From the NCBI RefSeq assembly GCF_035046485.1, contig NC_085137.1, positions 498,438,536-498,502,535 on the forward strand: a stretch of DNA of 64,000 nucleotides, read 5' to 3'. The stretch is from Aedes albopictus. Taxonomy: Eukaryota > Arthropoda > Insecta > Diptera > Culicidae. Positions 46,546-58,254 of this stretch are shown here, piece by piece (within the stretch, counting starts at the first letter, position 1; each line of letters begins with the position of its first letter). The translations under genes and the position numbers were made by a program. Below the pieces are notes generated by a model that did not search any database, was not told where the DNA came from, and worked only from the letters and a program-made list of their open reading frames with translations.

Positions 46546-47485
46546 AAAGGATTCTCTCAAGGGTTTTATTTGAATCACAGAATTTTACAGGGGCTCTAGG
46601 AGATCTTCTCCCAAAAATCTTACAAATGTATATATGTACTAGGGTGGCCCACACTTATATGAAAAACAAAAATTTCAAAAAATGCCAAGTCTTACCTCCT
46701 GAATCAGTTGTTTGGGACTCCCAGAAGCTATGTTCAAAATTAGAGCGAAATCGGTTGAGCCTAAGAGGGCGCTAAAAACGCTTGAAGTTTGTATGGGAAA
46801 ACTTGGCCAAATGTATGCAGAAATTTTAAGTTTTCGAACTTTGCCGCTAGGTGGCGCTGTAAGCGTTCAATAATCAAACCCTTTGGTATAATTGTAGGTG
46901 ACTATATGCCAAACAACTTTGTCGAAGACCGCAAAGTGATCCAACGTCTGTGAAAAAAGTTATACCCTAGGTAAAGTGAGAATAAACTTTTTTATTATTT
47001 TTCCAATACATGTAAAGGAATAATATCAATAATGAAATCTCAATACTTCGCATCACTTTGCCTAGGGTATAACTTTTTTTACAGCCGTCGGATTACTTTG
47101 CGGTCTTCGACAAAGTTGTTTGGCATATAGTCACCTACAATAATACCAAAGGGTTTGATTATTGAACGCTTACAGCGCCACCTAGCGGCAAAGTTCGAAA
47201 ACTTAAAATTTCTGCATACATTTGGCCAAGTTTTCCCATACAAACTTCAAGCGTTTTGAGCGCCCTCTTAGGCTCAACCTATTTCGCTCAAATTTTGAAC
47301 ATAGCTTCTGGGAGTCCAAACAACTGATTCAGGAGGTAAGACTTGGCATTTTTTGAAATTTTTGTTTTTCATATAAGTGTGGGCCACCCTAGTACATATA
47401 TACATTTGTAAGATTTTTGGGAGAAGACCTCCTAGAGCCCCTGTAAAATTCTGTGATTCAAATAAAACCCTTGAGAGAATCCTTT
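46546..47485. repeat. 940-bp palindrome containing a GGGTGGCCCACAC foldback
   Basis: From AAAGGATTCTCTCAAGGG (46,546) to CCCTTGAGAGAATCCTTT (47,485) the two halves are reverse complements with only scattered differences, around a loop of about 70 bp centred at 47,016. The inner part starts CTAGGGTGGCCCACACTT at about 46,639 and looks like a MITE. Some 90 bp outside it are inverted as well and differ at about one position, so the palindrome is longer than the inner element. The arms include CAGCGCCACCTAGCGGCAAA. No coding capacity. Confidence 0.8.
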
Positions 47486-47489
47486 GACG

Positions 47490-49093
47490 ATTTAAAAAAA
47501 AAAAAATTTGGAAGATTTTCTAATGGAAAACTTGGAGAAATTTCCACAGGCTTATGAAGATTAATTTCAAAAAAGTATTTGAAAAACTTCCTCAAAGCGT
47601 ATCTGGAGAAATCCTAGAGGAAAGCTCGAACGAGTTTCTGATAAAAATGCGTGTAGCGTGATCTTACAGAATCCTTTGAGCAGTTCATGGGATAATCTTT
47701 AGTGGGGTGATAAAAATCCCTGGAGGGGTTTTATGGAAGAATTTATGAACTGATCAAAACAAAGTATTGCAGAAGATTTCCGGAAGAATTGATAAAGCAA
47801 TCCGAGAAGAAAATTTCCGAAAGAACCTTTAGAAGAAGCTTTTTAAGAGTATCCGCTATGAAAGTTCTGGTGGAATTTTTGGTGTAATTTGGAAATCTCT
47901 AATATCTCCAGAACTTTTATGAACTTTTGTAAGATTTTCTAAAAAATAATATGAAGGAATTTTCCAAAACAACTAGAAGCATTTCTGAATGGATTTGTGC
48001 ACAAAATTCTAAAAAAATATCCCTGGAAGAATTTCAGTAGAAATTCATTGAGAATTTTCTGATATCTTCCATACACAAGGAATTTCTGAGAAATTTTGGA
48101 CAAATTGTCGAATAAAACATATAAGGATTTGTAAAGAATCCCTTAGCGAATTTCTGAAAAAGTTCCAGGAGAAGTTTCTGAAAAAACCCATGAAGCAAGC
48201 CATAAATTCAGTAGAAATTTACTAAGGAATTTCAATATAAATTCATTGAAGGATTTCAGCAGCAACTTAGAAAGAATTCCTGAAGCAGTCAAAGCAATAT
48301 TAAAAATACTATTTTTTTAAACTTCTGCAGTTATGTTTTGCGAAATTTTTAAAAGAATCACCTAAAGAATTTCTCAAGCAGTTTCTTAAAAAAATCCATA
48401 TGAGTCCTTGAATGTTTTTTATTTGACTAAATTTCGACGAGATTTTCCGACGAAATCGTTGGATAGTTTTTCGAATTGTGATGCGGTTATTTCTAATGAA
48501 AGTTTAAGAATTTTTGAAGGTATCTTTGAAGGATTACCTTAAGTTATTCCTGCAATAATTTCTGAGGTATACATTTTCTGAAAGATCGCCTTGTGAAATT
48601 TCAGCAAAGTTTCTGGAAATATTTGATATACTACCTCAGATTGACCTGGATAATTTCGTTCCTTAGGAAAAATTTCGCTATGAATCGTTGAAAATAGCTT
48701 TTTTTTGCTTTTAAGGGGACGACTGTTACTTTAACTGGAAACTTTTGGTGGCTATGCAGTCTTTATTCTGAAAACGGGTTTATTGTTTACCCAACGTTTC
48801 GGCACTTAGTTTCCAGTTGAAAATAGCTTCACTAGCAAAAATCAATTTGCACATAATATAGGGTTGTAAAAAATAAAAAAAAAAAATACAGTTTTTCTTA
48901 TTCGTAGGAGAAGGAAATCTCCAATGACATGAAGGAAAGTCAGTAAAAATTCATGAAGGAATTTCAGCAGCAATTTAAGAAGGAATTCCTAATGCAGTCA
49001 ATGCAGATATCGACCAAAATTTTTTTTAAACTTCTGCCGGAATTTGTTGTGGAATTTCTGAAGGAATCACCACAGAAATTTCTAAATACTTTT
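47490..49093. repeat. Decayed minisatellite block
   Basis: It continues the 43-46.5 kb block after the palindrome. From about 48,715 to 48,825 a non-repeat segment with CCCAACGTTTCGGC interrupts it. Short A/T runs are frequent. No credible gene. Confidence 0.6.
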
Positions 49094-49405
49094 TATGCAA
49101 TTCAGTGTCATAATTTCAATTTTATGTAACTCATTTCAGTACCATAATGGCCATTTTTTCCGAACTGGTTCATTATGCAACTGAAATGATTTGTATAATG
49201 AAAAATAGTTGTATAATGTTCATAATGCAACTCATTTGAGTTGCATTATGAATATTATGCAACTCAAATGAGTTGCATTATGAAAAAACCATTGCATAAA
49301 ATTTTATATGGAATTCGTTGCAAACTCGATTTTTCAGCACTCTTCGTATGTACGACTCGAACTGAAAAAATCAACTTTTTGCAACTCGTTACATAAATAA
49401 CTATT
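49094..49405. repeat. ATGCAACTCA-rich dispersed repeat, copy 2
   Basis: Same layout as 7,810-7,966 but with an extra 140-150 bp between TTCATAAT and GTTACATAAATAACTAT. The extra part contains four ATGCAACTCA words arranged head to head: CATAATGCAACTCA-TTTGAGTTGCATTATG, then again TATGCAACTCAAATGAGTTG. Confidence 0.55.
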
Positions 49406-49831
49406 ATTGAAATTCCAATGAATACTTAGAAAAAATTTCAAAATGTTTTTTTGTGGGAATTTCTGGAAAAAAATTAAAGCATTTTCTGAATTTTCTTGTT
49501 GAAATTTCCAAAGAAATTTCTGGTAAGTTTTTATAAAGTGTCCTTTAAGAATTCCTGGACGAATTTCCGAGAAAATTGAAGCAAAGCAAAGCAATAAAGA
49601 TTTTCAAAATCTGTCTACTGCTTAACATTTGAACATTTTTGCATTTGTTCTCATTACCCTACCCAACCCTCAACATTTTAGAAAAGTTTCCGAAAAATAA
49701 AAAGAACCACCTCCATTTTTAGATTTTTATAAATCTATGGACATTTTACACACCATCTTAAAGAAACTCTTAAACGGTAGGGCAAATTCCAGAACTGCTA
49801 TCTTCAACTCAGATCAATTCATACTATATAC

Positions 49832-49915
49832 CATAAGTGATTTTTTTTTTTCCTCCCCTGTTGGGGAAATTAAGCCACTGCGTCCAATAGGCTGAACTTT
49901 TGTGGCATAAGTGAT
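49832..49915 (-). mobile_element. 64-bp retroposed 3' end with 10-bp target duplication
   Basis: CATAAGTGAT occurs at 49,832-49,841 and 49,906-49,915. Between them the minus strand reads CCACAAAAGTTCAGCCTATT..., CCCCAACAGGGGAGG and then a run of A. This is the expected form of a strongly 5'-truncated poly(A) retrotransposon insertion. The source family is not recognised with certainty. Confidence 0.7.
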
Positions 49916-51664
49916 ACCATTGAACCGTATCATTCAACCATATCACAACCACAAAGTACAATATCACAACACATCCAGATCCAGCACAGGTGTATTTCTT
50001 TTGTGTCCCGAAACCACGTCCCGTTTCTGGATTTGATTAAGATAATGTCATCCTTCTATTACCGAGCGAGTTCTATTCGATTGAATTCTTTGCCCTGCAC
50101 ACACACACACATCCACTTCCTCGTACACTTCCGGAACATCATGCTTGAGAAAGCCACTATCTTCGACTAGAGATAGAATCACCACCATTCATCCCATCGC
50201 ATCGTCATCCACTTGGGACGACAGCTACAACGCTTGATGAGATGGTAGCTCACTTGTCTGTCCAACCATCCAGTTGGTGTCTCTGCTTTTCGGAGAATTC
50301 AATCAAAGGAGGACAGACAACCGGTACGATACTGGAGGTTAGGAAACCCCGGTGGCAGCACTAGAGCGGAAGAGCAAAATCGAAATAAATCATCATTATC
50401 GAAATGATGGTCGAGCACGAGGGAAACTGTGTTGGGGGGGGTGGGGTGGGGTGGTGATATCCATCCGTGTGGCCACACTGTTGTGCGGGAAAAATACAGC
50501 CATCGAATAAAAAATAGAAGAAAATTTAGAAAAAAAATGAAACAAAAATTTAAAAAAAATGTGTTTACAAAGTGCATAAATGCAAACAAAGTGAAATTTC
50601 AGCCAATAATAAATCAAATTGGTTAAAAAAAGATAAAAATTACATTTTCTAAACAACACGATGTAAACATTTATATTTAAGACAGGCAGTAACAATTTTA
50701 AAATCTCTAAAAAAACAAATCTTTTAAAATTTTTAGAAAAAACTGGATTTTTTTTAGAAAACATGAGAATTTATTAAAATACAACTAAGCATAATAATTA
50801 AAAAAAAAAAAACTAGAATGTTTGTCCAAAAATCTGTGAAACTAGTCTGTTTGAAAAGTTGATTTGTGTTTTCACTAGGTTCTTGTGTAAAAGTTTAAAA
50901 TTTAAAGAGATATTTTTCAAATATTTACAGTATTTTTCCAAAATATTATTCATTTTTATTTTTTTTAACGTATATTATTTTTTCATTATGTTCAATTGTG
51001 TACACTGTTTCTATTTTATTTCTTTTTTTGAGCATTGAGTTGCTTATTAAATTACTTATTTTTCAATCATCCATTCATTTTCATTCTTGCCATCTCTGTT
51101 TTTATTCAAAACTCACTGGAACTTTTTAAAACTTATCTCTGATCGTTTATCTTCTTTAAGCGCTCCTCAACCAATTTCCAACACTCTGCGTCGATCAGTC
51201 CCCATTCCACTGCATTGGATCGGAACGAAAAGGATAAGGATATCAATCATTTACCGTCTGGTTTCTGTCGTCGGCGGTGGTAGTATGCCCCATCGCCGAG
51301 TGGGGAGCCGGAGCATAGATAATAAGGTGCCACCGATGACGACGACGTTAATGGACTGCAAAAGGAGGGACGAACGAACACGCTCCACTACTGACTGACT
51401 GAGCATCGGAGAGGGCTTAAGTAGCTAATGGAGGATTTGCTGACGGATTTGCAATGGGGGGAGAAGATTTGCTCGTGATTGAAATCGGATTTGTTCCGGT
51501 GTGGAGCACCGGGAGCTTATATAAATTAACGCCGCGTGCGGTTAGGCTCTGGGGAAGGAGGGAAAGAAAAGTTTTTTCTTGTTCAACATTTCGGATAAAT
51601 TTTGCGTGGATTTTAATGTTGCGGCATTCTACAGATTTTAATTCGCTTGTTCTTTTTTTTTTTA
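49916..51664. other. Unassigned interval
   Basis: The first 550 bp (to about 50,470) and the part from 51,090 to 51,560 are less AT-rich; between them lies A/T-rich DNA. Short CA repeats occur at 50,099-50,110. Frames at 51,087-51,398 and 51,417-51,752 lack recognisable domains. The GACGACGACG-containing part near 51,340 could belong to a gene or its regulatory region. Confidence 0.3.
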
Positions 51665-51753
51665 CCGTTATGTGTATGATAAAGTTTTTGCCTTTTTCTA
51701 CATCGTACTTACTTAATGGGGGCAAGGTACCAGGGTAGCCTGCCGGCCACATT
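51665..51753. mobile_element. Decayed copy of the short TTAA MITE
   Basis: Matches 38,219-38,310 through CCGTTATGTGT, ATAAAGTTTTTGCCTTTTTC, TACATCG and GGGTA(G)CCTGCCGGCCACAT. The flanking TTAA is no longer intact on the left (TTTA). Confidence 0.6.
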
Positions 51754-51839
51754 AAAAATATGATTGATAATATTTGCAGCTATTTCGTCTCGTTGATAAA
51801 TAAAGAAATCATAGGAAAGAACTTTGCGTAAAAACCCTG

Positions 51840-52205
51840 AACTTCAGGAGGAATCTCTGGATAAATTCTTATGGCTGATTTGAGAATTTCAAGAGAAATT
51901 GAAGAAATCCTTGAAAAAATATTAAGAGGAATCCCTAAAGGAATGTAATGAAGAACGCTCAGGAAACTTTAAAGATAACCTTTGAAAAAAAAAATCAAAA
52001 AAATTAAAAAAATAACTCCGAAGCACATCCTAGTGGAATTACAAGAGAAATTGTTGGAGAACTCCAGAAGAATGCTTTGGAGAAACCCTAAAATGAATCC
52101 CTGGAGGAACTTCAGAGATCCTGTGCGACTTCACTGTGCTCCCTTAAGTTTTTTTTTTGAAAGACCACGAAGAAACTTTGAAGGAATTCATAGAGGATTG
52201 ATAAG
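51840..52205. repeat. Short decayed minisatellite block
   Basis: CAGGAGGAATCTCTGG, AGAGGAATCCC and GGAGAACTCC words occur in the same sense as 9.4-11.2 kb. Confidence 0.5.
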
Positions 52206-52376
52206 CGTGATATAGATCATTTTTTTAATGAGAATATGATGAATCCAGAACACAAGAACAAGTTTCAAAAGAAACAGTGGGAAGACTAATAAATAATAAA
52301 AATCAGAATTGTTTGAGACATTTTCGGACATTTTCAAAAGTTATCATTTTAAAGGAGAAAACATACAGTCAATCGG

Positions 52377-52640
52377 TAAGTCAGTCGGTCTCCAGTTAGC
52401 CTAGTGATTAGGGCTATGGATCGCCAATCCGGAGACGGCAAGTTCGATTCCCGTTCCGGTCGGGAAAATTTTGTTGACTTCCTGGGCATAGTGTATCATT
52501 ATACTTGCCTCACAATATACTAATTCATGCAATGGTTCTTCAATTAATAACTGTGGAAGTGCTCAAACAACACTAAATTGAAGCGAGGCAGGCCAAGTCT
52601 CAGTGCGGATGCAGAGCCATAAAGAAAAAAAAAGAAAATA
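52377..52640 (+). mobile_element. tRNA-derived SINE with A and B boxes
   Basis: The A box TAGCCTAGTGATTAGGGC (52,397-52,414) and B box AGTTCGATTCC (52,441-52,451) lie 27 bp apart. After them come GGGCATAGTGTATCAT, TGGAAGTGCTCAAACAACAC and AGAGCCATAAAGAAAAAAAA. ATACAGTCAA is found on both sides (about 52,367 and 52,639), a plausible target duplication. The body resembles the Feilai copy at 54.5 kb (AATAACTGTGGAAGTGCTCA is shared), so it is a related SINE family. Confidence 0.8.
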
Positions 52641-53156
52641 CAGTCAAATCAAAGATTTTTCATAAAATCTTTCAAAAGTATTGTAATAATAAGAAAAGAC
52701 TATTTGGAACGAACACGCTAGCAAGTTTCATTCCGATTATTTTTCAAATCAAAATAAAATTGTTTTAAAATTTTCTTCGAAAAAGATTGAGATTGTGTAA
52801 AAAACTAGTTAAAATTCCAGAAAAAGGAAAAAAAAACACTTGTCTCAAAAAATAAAAGCAATAATCAATTAGGTTTTTAGATTTTTTAAGGGAATTTGAA
52901 ATTTTAGTCAAAAAAATAAAATCATTTCTTGAAATGCTTCGGAGAGTGTACATATGATTTTTACTCCATTTTTGGGACAAATAATGACAAGCAAATACCT
53001 TTTATTCCTATTTTTTACCTAGATGGATAAAAAAGAGTTAATGTAATGGTTGCTGAGCAATCAATTTAGTATTTTGGATTTTTATTATCCATAAATTGAA
53101 TCTTGAGAGGATAAGAAGAAAGCTTGCTGTAAGAGAATCTTGCGTTTGAAAACATA

Positions 53157-53470
53157 CAGGGTGCGGCAGTAAAAAAATGCGAAAACTTCAAAGAGCTGTC
53201 ATAGGCTAAATTTAGGGTATATATGACTATTTTTTATAAGAGTTTATCAGTAAATGTCTATATGCTTGCAATATAAATAAAATGTATTTGATTTTATTTG
53301 ATTTTATTTATTTATTTATTTTTATTTAATTTATTTGATTTTAATTTGAATTTAATTTATTTGATTTTAAACATGTGATAATGTCCAATGGTCATAAAAC
53401 AAAATGGATAATATACTAAAAATTTTAACTATAATTCGATGAAAATCTAAGGCATACTAATCCACAGCCA
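53157..53470. other. Isolated transposon-like end and TTTGA/TTTA-rich tract
   Basis: CAGGGTGCGGCAGTAAAAAA at 53,159 looks like a mariner-type terminus, but no inverted partner is seen. From about 53,280 to 53,375 an impure TTTATTTGATTT tract follows. Confidence 0.3.
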
Positions 53471-53472
53471 TG

Positions 53473-54367
53473 TACAGGGGATAGACAAAATGATCGGGAC
53501 AGGCAAAAATTTCACTTGTCACAAAATGTTTAACTAGCTGTAACTTTTCGAAAAGTGCATCAAATATTCTCAAATTGTTATTGTAAGTTCATCAACTAGT
53601 TCGGGCAATTTTTCACGAAGTTATAAATATTCTTGGAAAAGGTAAAATTATCCGATAGCCAACTTTGAGCTGTTATATCTCCGAATTCAATGAACCAAAT
53701 ACAATGGAATTTTGACCATTTATTACTTATATAATGATCTATGAAAAACAGTTGACTAAACTTAAAAATCTTAACACGGAAGAAAATTATAACGATTAGA
53801 TTATTTTTCTAATAAATCACCAAATCATCCAAAACTTCAACATCGTTCCAAAATTCAAGATGCAAATTATAGTTCATTTAATTTCCCTCTAATTGACTTA
53901 TATATAAATGTGGTTTGAAGGAAAGTAACAAAATAGCCGCCAACAAATTGAAAAAGTAATGGAATGCATATTAAAAATAGACCAATTTGCTAAAAAATCT
54001 TGAGAAAAATAAAATCGCTATAACTTTTGCTCTTGTTTGAAATTTTAAGTTAAGTCAAATGTTTTTCAGAGTTTATTATATAAGTCGTGAATGGTCAAAA
54101 TTTCATCGCAATCGGTTTATTAAATCCGGAGATATAATAGCTCAAAGTTGGCCATCGAAAAATTTTACCTTTTCCAAGAATCTTTATAACTTCGTGGAAA
54201 ATGACCCGATCTTTCCCAAATTTGAACCACTGATACACAAATAGTTGATGAACTTCCAGTAAAAATTTGAGAATATTCGTTACACTTTTCGAAAAGTTAC
54301 AGCTAGTTCAACATTTTTTGAAAAGTGAAAATTTTACCTGTCTCGATCATTTTGTCTATCCCCTGTA
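53473..54367. mobile_element. TA-flanked foldback (mariner/Tc1-like MITE)
   Basis: CAGGGGATAGACAAAATGAT at 53,475 pairs with ATCATTTTGTCTATCCCCTG ending at 54,365. TA lies on both sides. The arms stay complementary for about 300 bp, with GTAACTTTTCGAAAAGTG, GTTCATCAACTA and CCAACTTTGAGC visible in both. The central 250 bp is single-copy. No transposase frame. Confidence 0.8.
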
Positions 54368-54485
54368 GTTGTATATAATAGTTGAAAATAGAACATATGT
54401 TTGATGATATTATACAGAGAAATAAATTATTTATTTTACCAGATGTGAAATTTAGCGCCCCGTTTACTTTTTTGTGGTCTGATAA

Positions 54486-55893
54486 TAGGGGAAGACGGGG
54501 TCCATATAGCCGAGACGGTAAACGCACGGGTATTCAGCATGACCATGCTGAGAGTGACGGGTTCGATTCCCGGTCGGTCCAGGATCTTTTCGTAAAGGAA
54601 ATTTCCTTGACTTCCTTGGGCATAGAGTATCTTCGTGCCTGCCACACGATATACGCATGCAAAATGGTCATTGGCAGAGGAAGCTCTCAGTTAATAACTG
54701 TGGAAGTGCTCATAGAACACTAAGCTGAGAAGCAGGCTCTGTCCCAATGAGGACGTTACGCCAAGAAGAGAGAGAGAGAGAGGGGTAAGACGGACCACCT
54801 GCAGTTCACCATGAAAATGCCGTTTTCTATCAACTTTCACCTAGTACTCTGTTCAAGTAAAAAATATTTGTCATTCTGAGCCATTTTGTGCAATGCTTAT
54901 ATTGAGATTTTCAAAACAAATAAACAAAACAAATATTTTACTCCATAATGATGTATTTCATCTAATTTTGTCGCATATTTTTTTTATTCGGAATAACGTT
55001 TTCAAACCAAAAAAGTAAGTTAACAAAACATAAGAGGAACGGGATTGAGATTAAAAACAAAAATCCTTATGAACTAGCCTCATAAGTAAAATCTGCCCAA
55101 GCGGGGTAAAAGCGACCACTTCGAACGGGGTTAGACGGCCACCCCCCAGATCATAAAATAATATGGCTGCACCCAATTTATCGAAAATTGTTTGTTGAAA
55201 ATATGCCATTTCACATAAATAAACTCATATTTGCGTTGTTTGCGCTGGACGTAACCAGAAACAACATTTTTGTGATGTAAATGGGTGTTGATTATCCATA
55301 TTTATGATACCCCAATGAAAATAATAAATGGTAACCCCCGGACAATTATGTTAACCAATTTTCCATGTGAGGGACATATCTTATGTGAACGTATAGAATT
55401 CAAACATTTCTAATCACTATTATTTCAAAAATAGTGATGGTCCTTCTTACCCCGCTGGTGGGCCGTCTTGCCCCGTCGTCAAAAAAAGTGCTTTTTAATC
55501 ACACTTTCAAATGGCTTCAAATTATGAAAGTTTCAACAGCACGAATCGAAAAATTTCTTGAATGCCCAACACTTTGAAAAATGATTGGGAAGTGGAACTA
55601 TCTCGGCAGAGCTCCTATTTTGTGCACTTTTCTGCTATTACTTAGTCAACTTTGAACCAATTGACACAATTTTTGAAAAGCGGCGAGATACGTATACATA
55701 GTATCTAGCCGTGTACAAAATTTAATGTCAATTGGTTTAAATTTACTAAGTTATAGCGAAGAGTGCCCAAAATGCTGGCCACTGCCCAAGTGGTTTGCTA
55801 CCCTATGCTGTTCTGAAACTAGTGTAATTCATTGTCAGTGTTAGGTTGAGATTTTTTTGGTTTAGGATGGCTGTCTTATCCCGTCTTCCCCTA
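54486..55893. mobile_element. TA-flanked element with GGGGAAGACGGG ends, interrupted by a SINE
   Basis: The left end GGGGAAGACGG (54,488) and right end CCGTCTTCCCC (55,891) are flanked by TA (54,486-54,487 and 55,892-55,893). A Feilai SINE sits 11 bp inside the left end; skipping it restores the match GGGGAAGACGG+GGTAAGACGGACC to the right terminus GGGGAAGACGGGATAAGACA. A second pair, CGGGGTTAGACGGCC (about 55,126) and GGGCCGTCTTGCCCCG (about 55,463), lies inside. Superfamily is inferred from the TA. Confidence 0.7.
54499..54785 (+). mobile_element. Feilai SINE, nearly full length
   Basis: The head GGTCCATATAGCCGAGACGG contains the A box (TAGCCGAGACGG, 54,507-54,518). The B box GGTTCGATTCC is at 54,560-54,570. 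The body has CGTAAAGGAAATTTCCTTGA, TTGGGCATAGAGTATCTTCG and TGGAAGTGCTCATAGAACAC, and it ends CGCCAAGAAGAGAGAGAGAG with a (GA)n tail. GGGGT is present at both junctions. It is inserted in the left terminus of the surrounding TA element, so it is younger than that element. Confidence 0.85.
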
Positions 55894-56840
55894 CTGATTG
55901 TCTTCAGCTTCAGGCGCTGTCTTGTAAATGTTATTGACCAAAATGAAAAAAAAAAAACTTTAAATAACTTTTCAGAAAATTAGCCTGTTAGATATCATGG
56001 AACGTTAAAACATGGATTGGTTAAGATCAAACAGATGCAATGAGGTTTGAAGTTGAAAAACACTTTCGCATTTTTTTCTGCCGCATACTGTAAATTAGTT
56101 AAAGAGAACAAACAAAACAGAAAATTAAACAGAACATGGTGGTGCCTTGTTTACCGTGTCTTCATAAAGCCCGCTTTTCTTCGAAAATATGTCGAAGAAG
56201 TGGCAAGCGGGCGTGTTCATACGTTTAGTGCCTAAAATCATTTATAACAATAAACCCATGCGTTTGGACAGAAGAATAAGTCTACTAGAACTCATACAAA
56301 ATTTATTTAAAAAAATCCGCTTTGATTTTATTGCGGGAGAGGGTCTAATAATGTGAAATGTTGTGTAACATAATATTTAAACGACCCTCTGTCTTGAGAT
56401 GGAGTGATTTGCTTTGGCAGTATAGAGGCCAATGATCATAAGAGTTTAAAGCGGGTTTGGTTAAACCTTTCTTATGCAGTATACTAAAAATATCATTTTT
56501 TTTTCAATCGTTCTTTCAATGCGCCCCTGCCTCGTTGTAATCCTCCCCCTCTTCTCATGGAGGTTGAAACATTAGATGAGGATGGTGGCTAAAAATGGCA
56601 ATACAACATACAAACGTTATTTTATCAAATTTCAACCATTTTTTTGGTTGTATTAGCCCTTTTTGATAGATTAATCATCTTTTAAAATTACCTAAGTTTT
56701 TATTCGTCATGGTAACATTGTATTTTAAGAAGTTTTGCTAGATATGTTCAATAAAATTAACTTATATTCTTAGACTAGTCAGAATGTAAGTCAACTAAAA
56801 CCCATAATTCAAGCCACCAATAAAAATCCCATTACAGTTT
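55894..56840. other. Unassigned AT-rich interval
   Basis: No repeat words, paired termini or credible ORF were seen. A 62-codon frame (56,047-56,235) is unrecognised. Confidence 0.35.
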
Positions 56841-56844
56841 TCCT

Positions 56845-56936
56845 TTGAAGAAGACTCGAACAGAGTCGAAACGTTGGGACAGATCTAAAACAGTCGTTTT
56901 GATTCCCCAAGACTGCAGCGCCGATAAAGTAGCAAG
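56845..56936 (+). ncRNA. Hammerhead-ribozyme-like core in a retroelement relic (tentative)
   Basis: TTGAAGA (56,845-56,851) is followed by a 5-bp stem GACTC/GAGTC with loop GAACA and then GAAAC (56,868-56,872). This is the order CUGANGA - helix II - GAAA of a hammerhead core with one core substitution (T for the first C). Penelope-like and other retroelements are known to carry hammerheads. Helices I and III cannot be completed convincingly, so activity is doubtful. Confidence 0.3.
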
Positions 56937-56937
56937 A

Positions 56938-57942
56938 CTTTTTCAAAAAAAATTGTGTGTAAACTTAACCCAAAGTTGCCAAATTTTCTAAAAAATGAAT
57001 ATAAACTTACGGCAGTGTCGCTGGAAACTGGGTCTACCAAATTTTATGATGAGTTCGGTAATGTAACCCATTTTCTATTAGCTTTCAACTGCTTTTTACA
57101 GAACTTAGCTAAAAAAATCTAGAAAAAAAAAGTTATTAAGTAAATTAATCCCTGATGTCATCGGCCAAAAGTTTGGGTCACTATCGTAAAACATGGAAAA
57201 GTGATTTGTTGATATCTTTGTCATCTTTCATTCAATTTTAATTTTTCTTGGCTTATTTAAAACAAAATGAATGATACTTACTGCATAGACAGTAATAGAT
57301 GTAATAGATGTGTGATTCAAACATATTTGTTGAAATTTACATACTAAAACTTAACGTAAAGTTGCCTCATTTTTGAAGTGTGGTGAAATGTGTTAACTTT
57401 ACATAACATTTTTATATACAAAAATCGGTTAATACGTTAAGTAAAAGACATCAAACGTAAATTTAGTTAATTATCTTTGAAATGAGACAAAAAGAAATAA
57501 AATTGAACAATAGATGACGAAGATATCACCAAATCACTTTTCCACGTTTTACGAAAGTGACCCCAAACTTTTGGCCGATGACATGAAGAGTTAATTTACT
57601 TAATATCTTTTTTTCTAGATTTTTTAGCTAAGTTCTGTAAAAAGCAGTTGAAAGCTAATAGAAAATGGGTCATATTACCGCTCTCATCTTAAAATTTGAT
57701 CGACCCAATTTCCAGCGACACTGCCGTAAGTTTATATTCATTTTTTAGAAAATTTGGCAACTTTGGGTTAAGTTTACATACAAATTTTTTGAAAAAGTTT
57801 CTGAACATGGTCAAAGTTTCTTTGACTTATTATCTTTTGAATGAAACCTAGGGTTTTGAAATCGGACGCAAATTGGCGAAGATATGGGCCTAAAAAATTA
57901 CATGTTTTCGAGGGGGTGACCCCAAACTTTTGATCGGGAGTG
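56938..57942. mobile_element. Foldback Tc1/mariner-like element, left end truncated
   Basis: The arms 56,938-57,245 and about 57,500-57,800 are reverse complements, with GTAAACTTAACCCAAAGTTG, GACACTGCC/GGCAGTGTC, TTTGGCCGATGACAT and CTAATAGAAAATGGGT visible. Beyond the right arm comes GTGACCCCAAACTTTTGATC followed by GGGAGTG and TA, a terminus type common in Tc1/mariner MITEs. No counterpart exists on the left, where the copy abuts the ribozyme-like relic. Confidence 0.7.
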
Positions 57943-57944
57943 TA

Positions 57945-58254
57945 TGCCCAACTATTTTGTTTTGTTTTTTTTTTCAGACTTAAGAGAGCTTTTGCTAATG
58001 TTTCGATAAATAGCTTATTTGAAAAAAATGAAAAGTTCGTCGAAAATGTTTATTCAGCTGTAATGCATTTTCTACCAGGAAAAAGTTTACAAGAAAGCTA
58101 TATCCATCCTCAAAATCGCCCAGAACTTTGCTTAAGAAATCCGATGAGTTTTGTGATTTTTCCTAATCGATTGGGCATTTGGACTTAAATTTATTTATTA
58201 TTGATAAAATTGATTATAACTCAGCATAGAAACTATTGTGGTCATAAAAGACTA
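57945..58254. other. Unassigned interval
   Basis: AT-rich sequence with an unrecognised 82-codon frame that lacks supporting signals. Confidence 0.3.

Noticed and set aside
54540..54580. tRNA gene
   Set aside because: A and B boxes are present, but the sequence continues as a SINE body and no full cloverleaf with paired acceptor stem can be drawn. The same applies at 52.4, 19.46 and 9.31 kb.
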